Position numbers and translations under genes: made by a program
Notes under the pieces: model-generated
The model's database searches: none
The model's input: only the letters and a program-made list of their open reading frames with translations
Told to the model about the DNA's origin: nothing
Assembly (NCBI RefSeq): GCF_048213115.1
Contig: NZ_CP172404.1
Span: 3,916,236 to 3,980,235, forward strand
From: Niveibacterium terrae
GTDB taxonomy: Bacteria; Pseudomonadota; Gammaproteobacteria; Burkholderiales; Rhodocyclaceae
Direction of reading: 5' to 3'
Length of the DNA: 64,000 bases
Shown here: piece after piece, positions 54,601 through 61,943 of the stretch
How the letters are laid out: the number at the start of each line of letters is the position of its first letter
How positions within the stretch are numbered: position 1 is the stretch's first letter

Positions 54601-56603
54601 CCATCGGCAACGATGACGTAATAGATCGTTCCCGCTTCATCCAGACTGGCGGAGAGGTCAAGGCCGGTTGCACTGATGTTGGTCGCCGCGGGCGCAACGT
54701 CAAACACCGGCCTGACATCGTCACTGACCGTGACAGAAAATATTTTTTGATAGGTATCTGTACCGTCACTGACCTGAACGCGGACGGAATAGATTCCCGC
54801 AGCCATCGTTGCGGCGTCATTGACTTTCAGCGTGCTTCCGGTAATCGAAAACCGACTGTTGTCGGTGCTGCCCGTACCTGACACCAGAGAGTAGGTGAAG
54901 GAATTGGAATCGACATCGGTCGCCGACAACGTTCCCACCGTACCATTGCTTCCAAGCGATTGACCTATGCTGTTGGAGGTCAGCGAGATATCGGTCGGTG
55001 CGTCGTTGACGGCATGTACCGTCACCTGGCTGCTGAGACTTGGTGAAGCCGTATTATTGGTGCTGCCGCTATCAGTTAACTGGCTCAGGGTCACCGTGCG
55101 TGCGGTGACAGAGGGGTTTTCACTGCTGTTGCGGTAGCTCATGCTCGACAGCAGCGTGCTCATGCTTGAGCCGCTGAGCATCGCGCCGGAAATGCTTACT
55201 ATAGCGGTATTTGCAGACTTGCTGACGCTGGCCGTCCCGTAGCCACTGCCCAGAGAAAGGGCATTACCATTCGTCAGAGCGACATCCACACCGTTGATCG
55301 TCAGGTATTCCGTGCTGTCTGCCACATTGCTGACCGTAAAGACTGCCCCGCTGAAAGTCTGCCCACTGTCATTGGTGGAAGCGGTCACCCCTGAAAACAG
55401 GCTTACAGAAGAGCCATTCTCTGTATAGGTGGGGTTTGTCGCGCTACCGGTGACAGTTGGTGCGGTATCGGTCGACACATTTACCGATGTAAACGTGAAG
55501 ACTATCGTTCCATTCGTAAACCCTCCATTGCCAACATCAATATGGATGGTTTTTCCACTAACAGTTGCAGTTACATCATAAGGATTTTGACCTGATGATG
55601 AAGTTTTACTGATACCGGTAAAGTGATCGAGACTCCCACCCTGAAAAACCAAATCAAAACTTGTGTCCAGTGATGCCCCACTAGAATATGTAATGGTGAT
55701 GGTGTTATTGGTTGGATCGACATCGATAGGATTTCCATTGTTATCGAATTCAACACCGCTACCAACAGAGGTCAAAGCGTAATACTCGGTTGACGGATCA
55801 TTGGAGGCCGTCACGGTGACCGAAGTGCCATTCACCGACAGCAGATGGGCATAACTACTGATGTCCATATTCTGTACATCTATCTGCCCGGAATGAAATT
55901 CCGTAACCCAATTCCCCCCCATGCTCGCCGCCCCGGTCGCGTCGCTCGACGCCGCGACATCGGCGCCGGTCGCCTTCGCGAGGTCGGAGATGAAGGCCGT
56001 GCCGTCCGTGCCTTTCGCCACGTCGCAGCCGTAGAGCAGCAGATCGCCGTCGGCGGTCAGCGCCTGGCCGATCGCGGCCAGCTCAGCCTGGGTCGTCGCG
56101 CTGCTCAGGCTCGTCTCGGTCACGGTATTCGTGCCCAGATGCAATTGAGCTTCCGAGCCGTGGCTCAGGATTGAAATGCTGTCGTAGCCACTCTGGCCCT
56201 GCGCCCACTTCGCGAGCAGGGCGAGCCCGTCCTTGCTGCCATCGATCTCAAGGATGCCGATTCCGGCCGCGATGCCCGCTTCGAGCGTCTTGTAGTCGGC
56301 CACCGAGGTATCGACGACAACGACTTCCTTTTTTCCGTGATCCTGGCCCGGATCGGCGGCGCGGACTTCAACCGCGGCCGGCACGTCGGGAAGGTGCACA
56401 GCGGCATCCGGATGAAGCGCATCGACCGCCGTGGCGACCGCCGCACCATCGAACATGAAGCGCTGCTCAAGCGCGAGCGGGCGCAGACCGTTCGAGGTGA
56501 TGCCCCGTGCTGCCGGGGAGGGCTCCGGCGTGGAAACACTGGCCTGTGTCGCGGAGAGAACTCGGCTGGCTTGATGCCGGAGAGTGCGGATAAGACGATT
56601 CAT
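48681..56603 (-). CDS. giant surface/secreted protein with DUF4347, cadherin-like and bacterial Ig-like repeats
   Basis: 2640 residues, no Sec signal peptide. The N-terminus has the LEPR-type export motif (RPLALEQRFMFDGAAVATAV), then a DUF4347 domain (about 90-250: VVVVDTSVADYKTLEAGIAA, ISILSHGSEAQLHLG, DLLLYGCDVAKGTDG). A long array follows: cadherin/Ig-like units, two near-identical 124-residue repeats, eight 99-residue Ig-like repeats flanked by two copies of another Ig-like unit (SALKAGDSSLVTITFSEPV and SELKAGQTATVTIVFSEAV), a Ser-rich stretch, a dystroglycan-type cadherin domain and a short basic tail with GRASLSEQIHKAAHR. Genes for TolC and HlyD lie upstream and for two more adaptor proteins downstream in one operon, so it is the likely export cargo and an adhesin. 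Confidence 0.92.
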   Translation of the reverse strand: MNRLIRTLRHQASRVLSATQASVSTPEPSPAARGITSNGLRPLALEQRFMFDGAAVATAVDALHPDAAVHLPDVPAAVEVRAADPGQDHGKKEVVVVDTSVADYKTLEAGIAAGIGILEIDGSKDGLALLAKWAQGQSGYDSISILSHGSEAQLHLGTNTVTETSLSSATTQAELAAIGQALTADGDLLLYGCDVAKGTDGTAFISDLAKATGADVAASSDATGAASMGGNWVTEFHSGQIDVQNMDISSYAHLLSVNGTSVTVTASNDPSTEYYALTSVGSGVEFDNNGNPIDVDPTNNTITITYSSGASLDTSFDLVFQGGSLDHFTGISKTSSSGQNPYDVTATVSGKTIHIDVGNGGFTNGTIVFTFTSVNVSTDTAPTVTGSATNPTYTENGSSVSLFSGVTASTNDSGQTFSGAVFTVSNVADSTEYLTINGVDVALTNGNALSLGSGYGTASVSKSANTAIVSISGAMLSGSSMSTLLSSMSYRNSSENPSVTARTVTLSQLTDSGSTNNTASPSLSSQVTVHAVNDAPTDISLTSNSIGQSLGSNGTVGTLSATDVDSNSFTYSLVSGTGSTDNSRFSITGSTLKVNDAATMAAGIYSVRVQVSDGTDTYQKIFSVTVSDDVRPVFDVAPAATNISATGLDLSASLDEAGTIYYVIVADGSAAPSVSQVISGQNAAGSTAIGSGSHVVSSAPYSYSFNVAGLNSGTSYDIYLVAKDSANNQILSATKVDVTTSTNTAPVFSSLNGGATYTENGSAVVIDNDVTVSDTELDALGDYSGASITIARSGGASSNDIFGNSGLLGSLTQGQSFTYNGTVVGTVTTNSGGSLTLSFNSSATSAIANAVLQSITYANSSDDPPSSVSLNWTFSDGSLNSAGSNQAVLSITPVNDVPVISTTSVSKTFNEDSAQSFSASDFGFSDVDSGDSLQSVTIVAAPTAGELFIDANSDGVRDSGDTLLGNGAVVSAANIGKLTFRPAANANGTGYSSFTWTVSDGTASSANTGTMTLNVTPVNDAPVISTTSVSKTFNEDSAQSFSASDFGFSDVDSGDTLQAITIVTAPSAGELFIDANNDGVRNPGDTLLGNGSVVSAADIGKLTYRPAANANGTGYSSFTWKVSDGTASSHNTGTMTLNVTPVNDAPTLSSGVTVTLTSTTEDVTSSATTVSALLSSAGYGDVDSGAASGIAITSTLGNGGWQYSTDSGANWFNIGTTSGSSALLLAATAQLRYVPDSRNGETASLAFKAWDQTSATASVGASKGVADTSTSGGASAFSANSAQASLAVTSVNDAPTLNQPIISQSATESISFSYSLPSNVFVDVDSGDSLTLSATLSDGSALPAWLSFNPATGTFSGTPGRSDVGNQVVRVTATDSSHASVSTTFSLSVAKFDTTLPTATVAMSDSALKAGDSSLVTITFSEPVAGFDNSDLTVDGGILSTLTSKDGGTTWTAVFTPDSNLERTANAITLNMSGVKDLSDNYGTGTVSSVIYAIDTAAPLAPTLVLNSASDSGASNTDRITSVSAPTITGTAEAGSAVTLYEGATVLGTTTADGSGNWSFTSSALTDGSHNLTAKATDAAGNVSAAGSLTLSVDTVAPAVPTLNLSAASDSGASNTDRITSVSAPTITGTAEAGSSVTLYEGSTVLGTTTADSSGNWSITSSVVADGSHNLTARATDAAGNVSTAGSLTLSVDTAASVTPVLALSPASDSGSSSSDRITKVTTPTINGTAEAGSTVTLYEGSAVLGSATADGSGNWSITSSLLADGNHNLTARASDAAGNVSAAGNLALTVDTTAPATPVLALSPASDSGASNTDRLTNVTTPTLTGTAEAGSSVTLYEGSAVLGTATADGSGNWSITSSTLTDGSHSLTARASDAAGNASGVSSVLSVTVDTSAPSAPTLVLDPASDSGSSSSDRITNVTTPTLTGTAEAGSSVTLYEGSAVLGSATADGSGNWSITSSTLADGSHNLTAKATDAAGNVSAAGSLALSVDTAAPAAPGLAMSPASDSGASNADRITNVAAPTLTGSAEANATVTLYEGAKLLGSTTSDASGHWTFVCPSLSDGAHDLTATAIDEAGNVSAAGSLTLSVDTAAPAAPGLAMSPASDSGASNADRITKVTTPTLTGTAEVGSTVTLYEGAKLLGSTTADASGHWTFVSPSLSDGAHDLTATATDAAGNVSASGSLTLSVDTAAPAAPSLALSPASDSGASNAGRITNLAAPTLTGSAEANATVTLYEGAKLLGSTTSDASGHWAFVCPSLSDGAHDLTATATDAAGNSSPASTALSIQIDTVSPTATVLLSESELKAGQTATVTIVFSEAVTDLPATSLDVQGGSLSELNSSDGGRTWTGIFSPATDVVSASNQITLNLGGIHDLAGNVGKGTTSSPTYSIDTHPATTNPTPTPGQDSGSFPSSSTAPAVIAPSPSGELASAPLSFLPPSSAISNTRVVAESVSAQSGVLSVVSSGRSGTVDSTVRAVGPMPVPTAQTSTLSDSALVVSRGVPDLKLSGSSRSEISIPSDAFAHSDPNAKLSFSLSRADGRALPNWVQFDQASGKLIVHAPEGYEGVLDIRIVARDSKGHEAVTTFHIVVGKGGKTLEHAQPAGRASLSEQIHKAAHRSGGLRERLVAFAQTDALALRRRA
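49737..52124 (-). repeat. eight tandem 297-nt repeats encoding Ig-like domains
   Basis: Each unit encodes about 99 residues of the form DTAAPAAP.L...SDSGASN.DRIT, GTAEAGS.VTLYEG, ATDAAGNVSAAGSL. The period is 297 nt (compare acgctcagcgtcaggctgcc at 50038 and 50338 region). The three units nearest the C-terminus are closer to one another (YEGAKLLGSTT) than to the first five (YEGSAVLG), indicating two rounds of duplication. The first and third of these three have a Cys (FVCPSLSDG), the middle one Ser. Confidence 0.9.
53180..53930 (-). repeat. two near-identical 372-nt repeats (cadherin-like units) within the adhesin gene
   Basis: Two copies, 372 nt apart, encode STTSVSKTFNEDSAQSFSAS, FGFSDVDSGD, AGELFIDAN, GDTLLGNG and FTW.VSDGTASS. 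The DVDSGD and acidic turns suggest Ca2+ binding as in cadherin-like modules. High nucleotide identity points to recent duplication. Confidence 0.85.
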
Positions 56604-56624
56604 GGCAGAAATTCCGTGCGAGGT

Positions 56625-57404
56625 TTACTTGCCCGCGGGCGGTGCCATCAGCACCTTGCCGCTCATACCAGCGATGAGTTCTTTGAAATGGCCGTCGATG
56701 ACCGCATTGATCTTGACCGACTGGCTGACCGGGTCGACCCGCGCCGCAATGCGCTGGACTCGGGCCGGGTAGCTCTTCGCCGTCTCGTCGATATGGACTT
56801 CGAACTTGCCGCCTACCCTGAGCCAGGCTAGCCACTTCGACGGGACGATGAATTCGAGTTCCAGCGCCGAATCGTCGATGATCTCGAGCAGGGCCTGACC
56901 GGGCTGTGCATACTGCTGCTCGCGCACCTTCTGCTCGGCGATGCGCCCGGCAAACGGTGCGGAAACGCTGCACTTGCCGAGCACGGCCTGGTTCGCGGCC
57001 AGCTCGGCTCTGGCCTTGTGCTGCTCGGCTTCCGAAGTGTCCAGCTCCTGTTTGCCGATCGAGTCGAGCTCGGCGAGCCGCTTGTTGGTTCGCAAGATCT
57101 TGTCGGCCGCGGTGAGCGCCGCTTTCGCCTTGTTCACCTGCGCTTGCTGCAGCGAACAGTCGAAGACGATCAGCGTTTTACCCTTGCCAAAGCTGCCCCC
57201 TTCGGGCACCGGCAGGCGCGTGACCTTGGCGCCGATTTCGGCGGCGAGGGTCGTATAGCGCAGCGGCGCGAGCTGGGCGCGAATCTCGCGTCTATCCAGA
57301 GCGCTCGCGGCGGGGCGGACAGGCGGGGCGGGCGGCGCGGCCAAAGCGCCACCGCAGACAGACAGAAGCAGCGCGAAGCACGCGTGCGCGGTCAAGCGAT
57401 GCAT
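56625..57404 (-). CDS. HlyD/RND-type periplasmic adaptor subunit
   Basis: 259 residues from ATG 57404, chosen because AAGGAG sits 8 nt upstream; a GTG at 57413 would overlap the TolC stop. Signal peptide (ACFALLLSVCGGALA), then the adaptor layout: AEIGAKVTRLPVPEGGSFGK (first lipoyl half), a coiled-coil hairpin (QAQVNKAKAALTAADKILRT), GKCSVSAPFAGRIAEQKVRE (second lipoyl half), and a beta-barrel to KVLMAPPAGK. Shorter than drug-efflux adaptors and with no membrane anchor. It follows the TolC gene directly and precedes the giant adhesin by 21 nt, so it should join TolC to the inner-membrane part of this exporter. Confidence 0.88.
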   Translation of the reverse strand: MHRLTAHACFALLLSVCGGALAAPPAPPVRPAASALDRREIRAQLAPLRYTTLAAEIGAKVTRLPVPEGGSFGKGKTLIVFDCSLQQAQVNKAKAALTAADKILRTNKRLAELDSIGKQELDTSEAEQHKARAELAANQAVLGKCSVSAPFAGRIAEQKVREQQYAQPGQALLEIIDDSALELEFIVPSKWLAWLRVGGKFEVHIDETAKSYPARVQRIAARVDPVSQSVKINAVIDGHFKELIAGMSGKVLMAPPAGK

Positions 57405-57409
57405 CCTGC

Positions 57410-58978
57410 TCACTCCTTGCCAACAGCCGAATTCGCCTTCAACTCGGGCAGTTGTCCCGCTTCCCAGGTCTTCAGCGATTGTGCGACGACCGCGGTCAGT
57501 TCCTTCAGCGAGGACTTTTCGTCATTCGCAATGACGGGCTCGAGTCCGAGGCTGGCCTGCAGGCGCGAAGCGGCGGCCTGGGCGTTGGACAAGGCCTGAT
57601 AGCGGCGCAGCGTCGAAAGGATGGCCGCGGTTCGATTCGCGATCAGCTCCTGATGGCTCTGCTTCTCGACGCTTTCGAGGTGAGCCGAGTGCTCTGCGAT
57701 GCGCTGATCGACCTGGGCGATCATCTGTGAGCGTTCGAGCGCGTGCGCGGCGTTCGCATACTGCAGCCGGGCCAGATGGAGCTGAGTCAGCACCGCCATC
57801 TGAGTCGCCATCCGCTTCTGATCCGCGAGCGCAACCCCCGCGTCGGCGAGGCGTTTTTGCACCGGCGCCGAGATCAGCCCAAGCAGGTTCAGCGAGATTT
57901 GGGCTCCGGCTTCGTTCCAGCTCTGGTTGATCAGGTAGCGGTCGTCGCTGTGCTGGTGCCCGTAGTTGAAGGAAAGCCCCGGGAAAAGCTTCAGGATGGT
58001 CCGCCGGGTTTCCAGCCGGGCGATCCGGGTGTTGTACAGGCTCTCGCGGATGTCCGGATTCCTCTGCAGCGCGAACTCTTCCATCTTCTCGACGGGAATG
58101 TTCAGCCACGCGGAATCGGGAACCAGTGCCGGTTCGACCACTTCAACCGCTTGCGCATAGGGCAGGTGGGTCAGCGTCGCGAGCTCGATCCGGGCACTGG
58201 AGAGTTCCTGCTCGATCAACTCGAGCATGTGCAGGTTCTCGAGCATCTGGCGCTGATAGCGCAGCGGTTCGAGCGGCGAGCGCAGCTTCTCGGTCTCGGC
58301 CTGACGCGCCTGAGTCAGAGCGGCCTCGGCCTCCTTGATCGTCGCGCCGAGATCATCCTTGAGTTTCTGCGCCGCAACGACGCGCCAGTAGCTGGTGCGC
58401 ACATCCTGGATCAGGTTGTGCAAGGCCTTGCGCCGACGCTCGGTCTCGATCAGCGCCCGGTCGGCGCTCTGCTTCGCCGCGAAATAGCTCTGTCCAAAAT
58501 CGAGCAGGCTCCACGAGAACACCAGCCCAGTCGTGGTCGCACTCCGATCCGACGAGATGTAGGGGTTGGCCAGCGACGGCTTGCCGGTTACCGAATCCTC
58601 GCTGCGGGTGATCAGATCCTCGTCGCGGTAGCGGTAGCCGGCCGAAGCGACGAGCTTGGGCAGCATGTCGTAGCGCTGTGCATCGAAAGTGCCGAAAGCG
58701 AACGCCTCCTCCATCGTCTTGAGCCGCCGCGCCGCGTTATAGCGGATCGCGCGGGCGATCGCCTCCTCAAGCGTCAGAGGGCCATTGAGTGCTTCCACGT
58801 CCTTGCTCAGAGCGAGCCTGTCCGCATCGACCGCCATCTTGATCTCGTCCGAAGTCAGCGCTTCAGGCTTCAGACTCGCGCATCCGGAGACCGCCAGAAG
58901 AACAGTCAGAACAGCGAGGGCACGGGGGAATCGGCCTGCGGAGGACAAACCGCGGGCATGGGAAGGAGCGGATCTCAC
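57410..58978 (-). CDS. TolC-family outer-membrane lipoprotein
   Basis: 522 residues from GTG 58978 with GGAG 6 nt upstream. A lipobox (LTVLLAVSGCAS) marks a lipoprotein. The TolC/OEP repeats are visible: LTLEEAIARAIRYNAARRLK, VFSWSLLDFGQSYFAAKQSA, long helical hairpins (QDVRTSYWRVVAAQKLKDDL), then a second half with FALQRNPDIRESLYN and ISLNLLGLISAP. It forms the outer-membrane tunnel. First gene of the five-gene export operon; its stop region overlaps the adaptor start zone. An AT-rich strip upstream probably holds the promoter. Confidence 0.92.
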   Translation of the reverse strand: MRSAPSHARGLSSAGRFPRALAVLTVLLAVSGCASLKPEALTSDEIKMAVDADRLALSKDVEALNGPLTLEEAIARAIRYNAARRLKTMEEAFAFGTFDAQRYDMLPKLVASAGYRYRDEDLITRSEDSVTGKPSLANPYISSDRSATTTGLVFSWSLLDFGQSYFAAKQSADRALIETERRRKALHNLIQDVRTSYWRVVAAQKLKDDLGATIKEAEAALTQARQAETEKLRSPLEPLRYQRQMLENLHMLELIEQELSSARIELATLTHLPYAQAVEVVEPALVPDSAWLNIPVEKMEEFALQRNPDIRESLYNTRIARLETRRTILKLFPGLSFNYGHQHSDDRYLINQSWNEAGAQISLNLLGLISAPVQKRLADAGVALADQKRMATQMAVLTQLHLARLQYANAAHALERSQMIAQVDQRIAEHSAHLESVEKQSHQELIANRTAAILSTLRRYQALSNAQAAASRLQASLGLEPVIANDEKSSLKELTAVVAQSLKTWEAGQLPELKANSAVGKE

Positions 58979-58999
58979 GGAGGTCTCCGGGGTATTTTC

Positions 59000-59115
59000 T
59001 GGGAAAAGTTACATTTAAATCATATCCTTACAAAAATCAAGGACATAAGCGATGAAAACAGAATATCAGAGAGAAATAGCAAATATAGATGCCTTCTCAG
59101 CGATAATTCTTCACG
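59000..59115 (-). promoter_or_regulatory. AT-rich probable promoter region of the export operon
   Basis: This strip is strikingly AT-rich for the window. On the minus strand TTGATT and TAAATG are 17 nt apart about 45 nt before the GTG start, a weak sigma-70-like pair. No operator could be named. Confidence 0.35.
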
Positions 59116-59198
59116 GAAAACAGGCGGACGAGGTTGACTGAAAAGAGCCTGCATGGAATGCGGAGAGGCCTTGTTCAGGCCACGCCTTGATTTCACCG

Positions 59199-59402
59199 CT
59201 AGCCCACGGCGAGGATCGCGTCGAGTTTGTAATACGTGACCCGGTAGTTCTTGCCGTTAGCGGCAGTTGTCAACGCTTGGTTGACAACTGAATCCTCCGC
59301 CATCTCACCCTCGGCGAAGATCGCCTTCAGATGCTTCGCAATGTTCTGCTTGGTCGTCTGGAACAGCTCGGCCATCCCGAGCAGGATCGGCCAGACCGCC
59401 TG
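59199..59402 (-). pseudogene. RhuM-family gene fragment
   Basis: An open stretch of 67 codons, with in-frame stops at both ends, reads MAELFQTTKQNIAKHLKAIF, AEGEMAEDSVVNQALTTAAN, GKNYRVTYYKLDAILAVG. This matches the N-terminal DNA-binding part of RhuM family (virulence protein) genes almost word for word, but stops at the point where family members continue YRVxS...GTQFR. No start codon suits it, and the remaining two thirds of the gene are absent. It lies in the ~600-nt gap between the export operon and rtcA; the rest of that gap (59403-59588) has no feature I can name. Confidence 0.72.
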
Positions 59403-59588
59403 TTATTCAGTCCAAAGCTCGATCTGACTGCACCCGTCTTCGGTGGTTCAGAACAGCAGTTCAGCACGGACCTTTGCTCACTCAGCGCAGCTCCTTCCTA
59501 CCGATGTCGAGCAAAGCGTATGGGATTGAATTTCACGGGGGATGAAAGGCATCGAGTATGAATTCAATTGCACTTCATACTTCTGGAT

Positions 59589-60614
59589 TTATTCAATATT
59601 TATGCGGTAAGCGCCCATTTCTGCGGTTGTCGAAATCTCAGCAGGTAGAAACGTTTCAATCACCTTCATGTTCGTCTGCAGGTGCGAGGACAGCGTGCTG
59701 ATGCGGAACGAACCACCACCAGAAAGGGCCATGGGCAGCAACAACTGATCCGCCAGATGCTCGCCGATCGGCGCACCGCTACGGTGAAAGGCCAACACCT
59801 CGCGCGCCAGCCGGCTGGCCACGGTTTGCGCAGGCAGCCCCTTCTCGCCGAAAGCCGTGAAGAGTTCCGTCGCGCCCGCGTACTGCAGTTCCAGCAGCAG
59901 TGCATTGCCCGGCCCCTCGCGTGAAGGCAGGCCGCGAATCTCACCCGCTACTTCGCCCAGCGCACCGGCCAGCTCCTCGTTCAGCGCGTCCAGCTCGCGG
60001 GCGGCCACATCGCCGGACACGCCCGCCACGACGGCGGTGGCCCGAGCCTGCAGGAGTTCACCGCGCTCCGAGAGGTGCAAGGGATGCAAAGTCTTGAGCG
60101 GCTGCACGCGCGCCCGCAACTCGCCGCCACCAGCCGGGTAGAAACCGTGTCGCAGAAGTTCAAGTTCCATATCCACGCCCATGCGCTGCATCAGCGGCAG
60201 CCAGGCGCGCTGCAGGAAGTCGGCAGGCGGCGCGGCGGAGTTGTGCGTGCCGCCACTCACCCTCACCGTGCTCGGCGCATCGGCAAACCACAACGCCGGC
60301 AACACCGTCTGCAACACCAGCGTACAACTGCCTGCCGTACCGATGGCATAACGGTAGTCGCCACTGCGGATCGTGCCCGGCGTGAATGTGAGGCTCAGCG
60401 AGCCCGGCTCAGCTCCCTGCACCTGCGCACCGCAAATCTGCGCCGCAGCGTTCACGGCCGTCAAGTGCTGACGCAGCAGTCCCGGCTTTCTGCGCTTGGC
60501 GCGGATGCGCTCAATCCGGAACGGGATGCCGGTAATCATCGAAAGGGTCAAGGCGGTGCGCAAAATCTGCCCGCCGCCTTCGCCTTGCGAGCCATCGAGT
60601 TCAACCATGTTCAT
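59589..60614 (-). CDS. rtcA: RNA 3'-terminal phosphate cyclase
   Basis: Converts RNA 3'-phosphate to a 2',3'-cyclic phosphate using ATP, giving ends that RtcB can use. 341 residues from ATG 60614 (AGGA about 11 nt upstream; the frame extends 11 codons into the end of rtcB). Motifs: ELDGSQGEGGGQILRTALTL, RAKRRKPGLLRQHLTAVNAA, GTHNSAAPPADFLQRAWLPL, and IGEHLADQLLLPMALSGGGS containing the His that becomes adenylylated. Third gene of slipin-rtcB-rtcA, 18 nt after rtcB. Confidence 0.95.
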   Translation of the reverse strand: MNMVELDGSQGEGGGQILRTALTLSMITGIPFRIERIRAKRRKPGLLRQHLTAVNAAAQICGAQVQGAEPGSLSLTFTPGTIRSGDYRYAIGTAGSCTLVLQTVLPALWFADAPSTVRVSGGTHNSAAPPADFLQRAWLPLMQRMGVDMELELLRHGFYPAGGGELRARVQPLKTLHPLHLSERGELLQARATAVVAGVSGDVAARELDALNEELAGALGEVAGEIRGLPSREGPGNALLLELQYAGATELFTAFGEKGLPAQTVASRLAREVLAFHRSGAPIGEHLADQLLLPMALSGGGSFRISTLSSHLQTNMKVIETFLPAEISTTAEMGAYRINIE

Positions 60615-60631
60615 GTTCAGAACTTTTCCTT

Positions 60632-61846
60632 TCACCCCTTCACACAAACCACCTGACGCAAGGTATGCAGCACTTCCACCAACTCGCGCTGAGCGTGCAT
60701 CACGGCATCGATGTCCTTGTACGCCATCGGAATTTCATCAATCACCTCGGCATCCTTGCGGCATTCGACGTGGGCCGTAGCGCGCACCTGATCTTCGACC
60801 GTGAAGCGCTTTTTCGCCTGCGTGCGGCTCATCGCGCGGCCGGCGCCGTGGCTGCATGAACAGAAGGCCTCTTCGTTACCCAGACCACGCACGATGAAAC
60901 TCCTGGCGCCCATCGAACCGGGGATGATGCCGAGTTCGCCTTTCTGCGCTGACACCGCGCCCTTGCGCGTCACGAAGACTTTTTCTCCGAAGTGGACTTC
61001 TTGCTGCACATAGTTGTGATGGCAATCCACATACTCATCGGCAAGCGGAACAGGGCGCCCGAGCAATTCGCCAACGGCAGCGATCAGGTTCTCCATCATC
61101 GCCACACGATTCAGGTGCGCAAACTCTTGCGCCCAGTGCACGGCCTCAAGGTAATCACCGAAGTGCTCATCCCCCTCATCGAACCAGGCGAGGTTTGGAT
61201 CGGGCAAGGTATCCAGCTGCTCGCCCATGTCGTCCTGCGCAAGCCTGATGAAGAGCTCACCGATAGCGTTGCCAACTCCGCGTGATCCCGAGTGAAGCAT
61301 GAACCAGACACAGTCGGCCTCGTCGAGACAAACCTCGATGAAGTGGTTACCCGTCCCCAGCGTTCCCAGATGCTTGTAGTTGTTGGTGTTCTTCAGGCGC
61401 GGATACTTTGAACAGATACGCTCGAAGTCCGGCTGCAACTTGGCCCACAAGGTATTGACGTTATCGGGCGGATTTTCCCACGCCCCTTTGTCGCGTCTGG
61501 CGCGCGTCACGGTTCGACCGTGCGGCACGGCTCGTTCGATGGCGGCGCGCAAGCTGGCGAGATCCGGCAGATCCGCTGCATGCAAACCCGTTCGCCGAGC
61601 CATCATGCCGCAGCCGATATCCACGCCAACTGCCGCCGGGATGATCGCCCCCTGCGTGGGAATCACGCTCCCAATCGTCGAGCCCTTGCCCAAATGAACA
61701 TCCGGCATCACAGCCAGGTGCTTATAGATGAAAGGCATCTTTGCCATGTTCATCAGTTGCTTGCGAGCGTCATCCTCGACCGGAACGCCTTGCGTCCACA
61801 TCTTGATGGGCTTGCCGGTTTCGACTTCGAGAAGCTGGTAATCCAT
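60632..61846 (-). CDS. rtcB: RNA-splicing ligase RtcB
   Basis: GTP- and Mn2+-dependent ligase joining 2',3'-cyclic-phosphate (or 3'-phosphate) and 5'-OH RNA ends. 404 residues, typical of the bacterial short form. Key motifs: MPDVHLGKGSTIGSVIPTQG, VGVDIGCGMMA (metal-ligand Cys79), TLGTGNHFIEVC, MLHSGSRGVGN, VDCHHNYVQQE, and CSHGAGRAMSRTQAKKRF, whose His is the guanylylation site. Between the slipin gene (97 nt upstream) and rtcA, all under the predicted sigma-54 promoter. Confidence 0.97.
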   Translation of the reverse strand: MDYQLLEVETGKPIKMWTQGVPVEDDARKQLMNMAKMPFIYKHLAVMPDVHLGKGSTIGSVIPTQGAIIPAAVGVDIGCGMMARRTGLHAADLPDLASLRAAIERAVPHGRTVTRARRDKGAWENPPDNVNTLWAKLQPDFERICSKYPRLKNTNNYKHLGTLGTGNHFIEVCLDEADCVWFMLHSGSRGVGNAIGELFIRLAQDDMGEQLDTLPDPNLAWFDEGDEHFGDYLEAVHWAQEFAHLNRVAMMENLIAAVGELLGRPVPLADEYVDCHHNYVQQEVHFGEKVFVTRKGAVSAQKGELGIIPGSMGARSFIVRGLGNEEAFCSCSHGAGRAMSRTQAKKRFTVEDQVRATAHVECRKDAEVIDEIPMAYKDIDAVMHAQRELVEVLHTLRQVVCVKG

Positions 61847-61943
61847 TTCACTGTTCCTTTACAACGTGGCACGGGCCTGCTTCGCGAGCAGCCCTGCCTG
61901 ATGAATCTGGCGCGCAAGATCTTTCCGCGCGCGGGAGAGGCAT

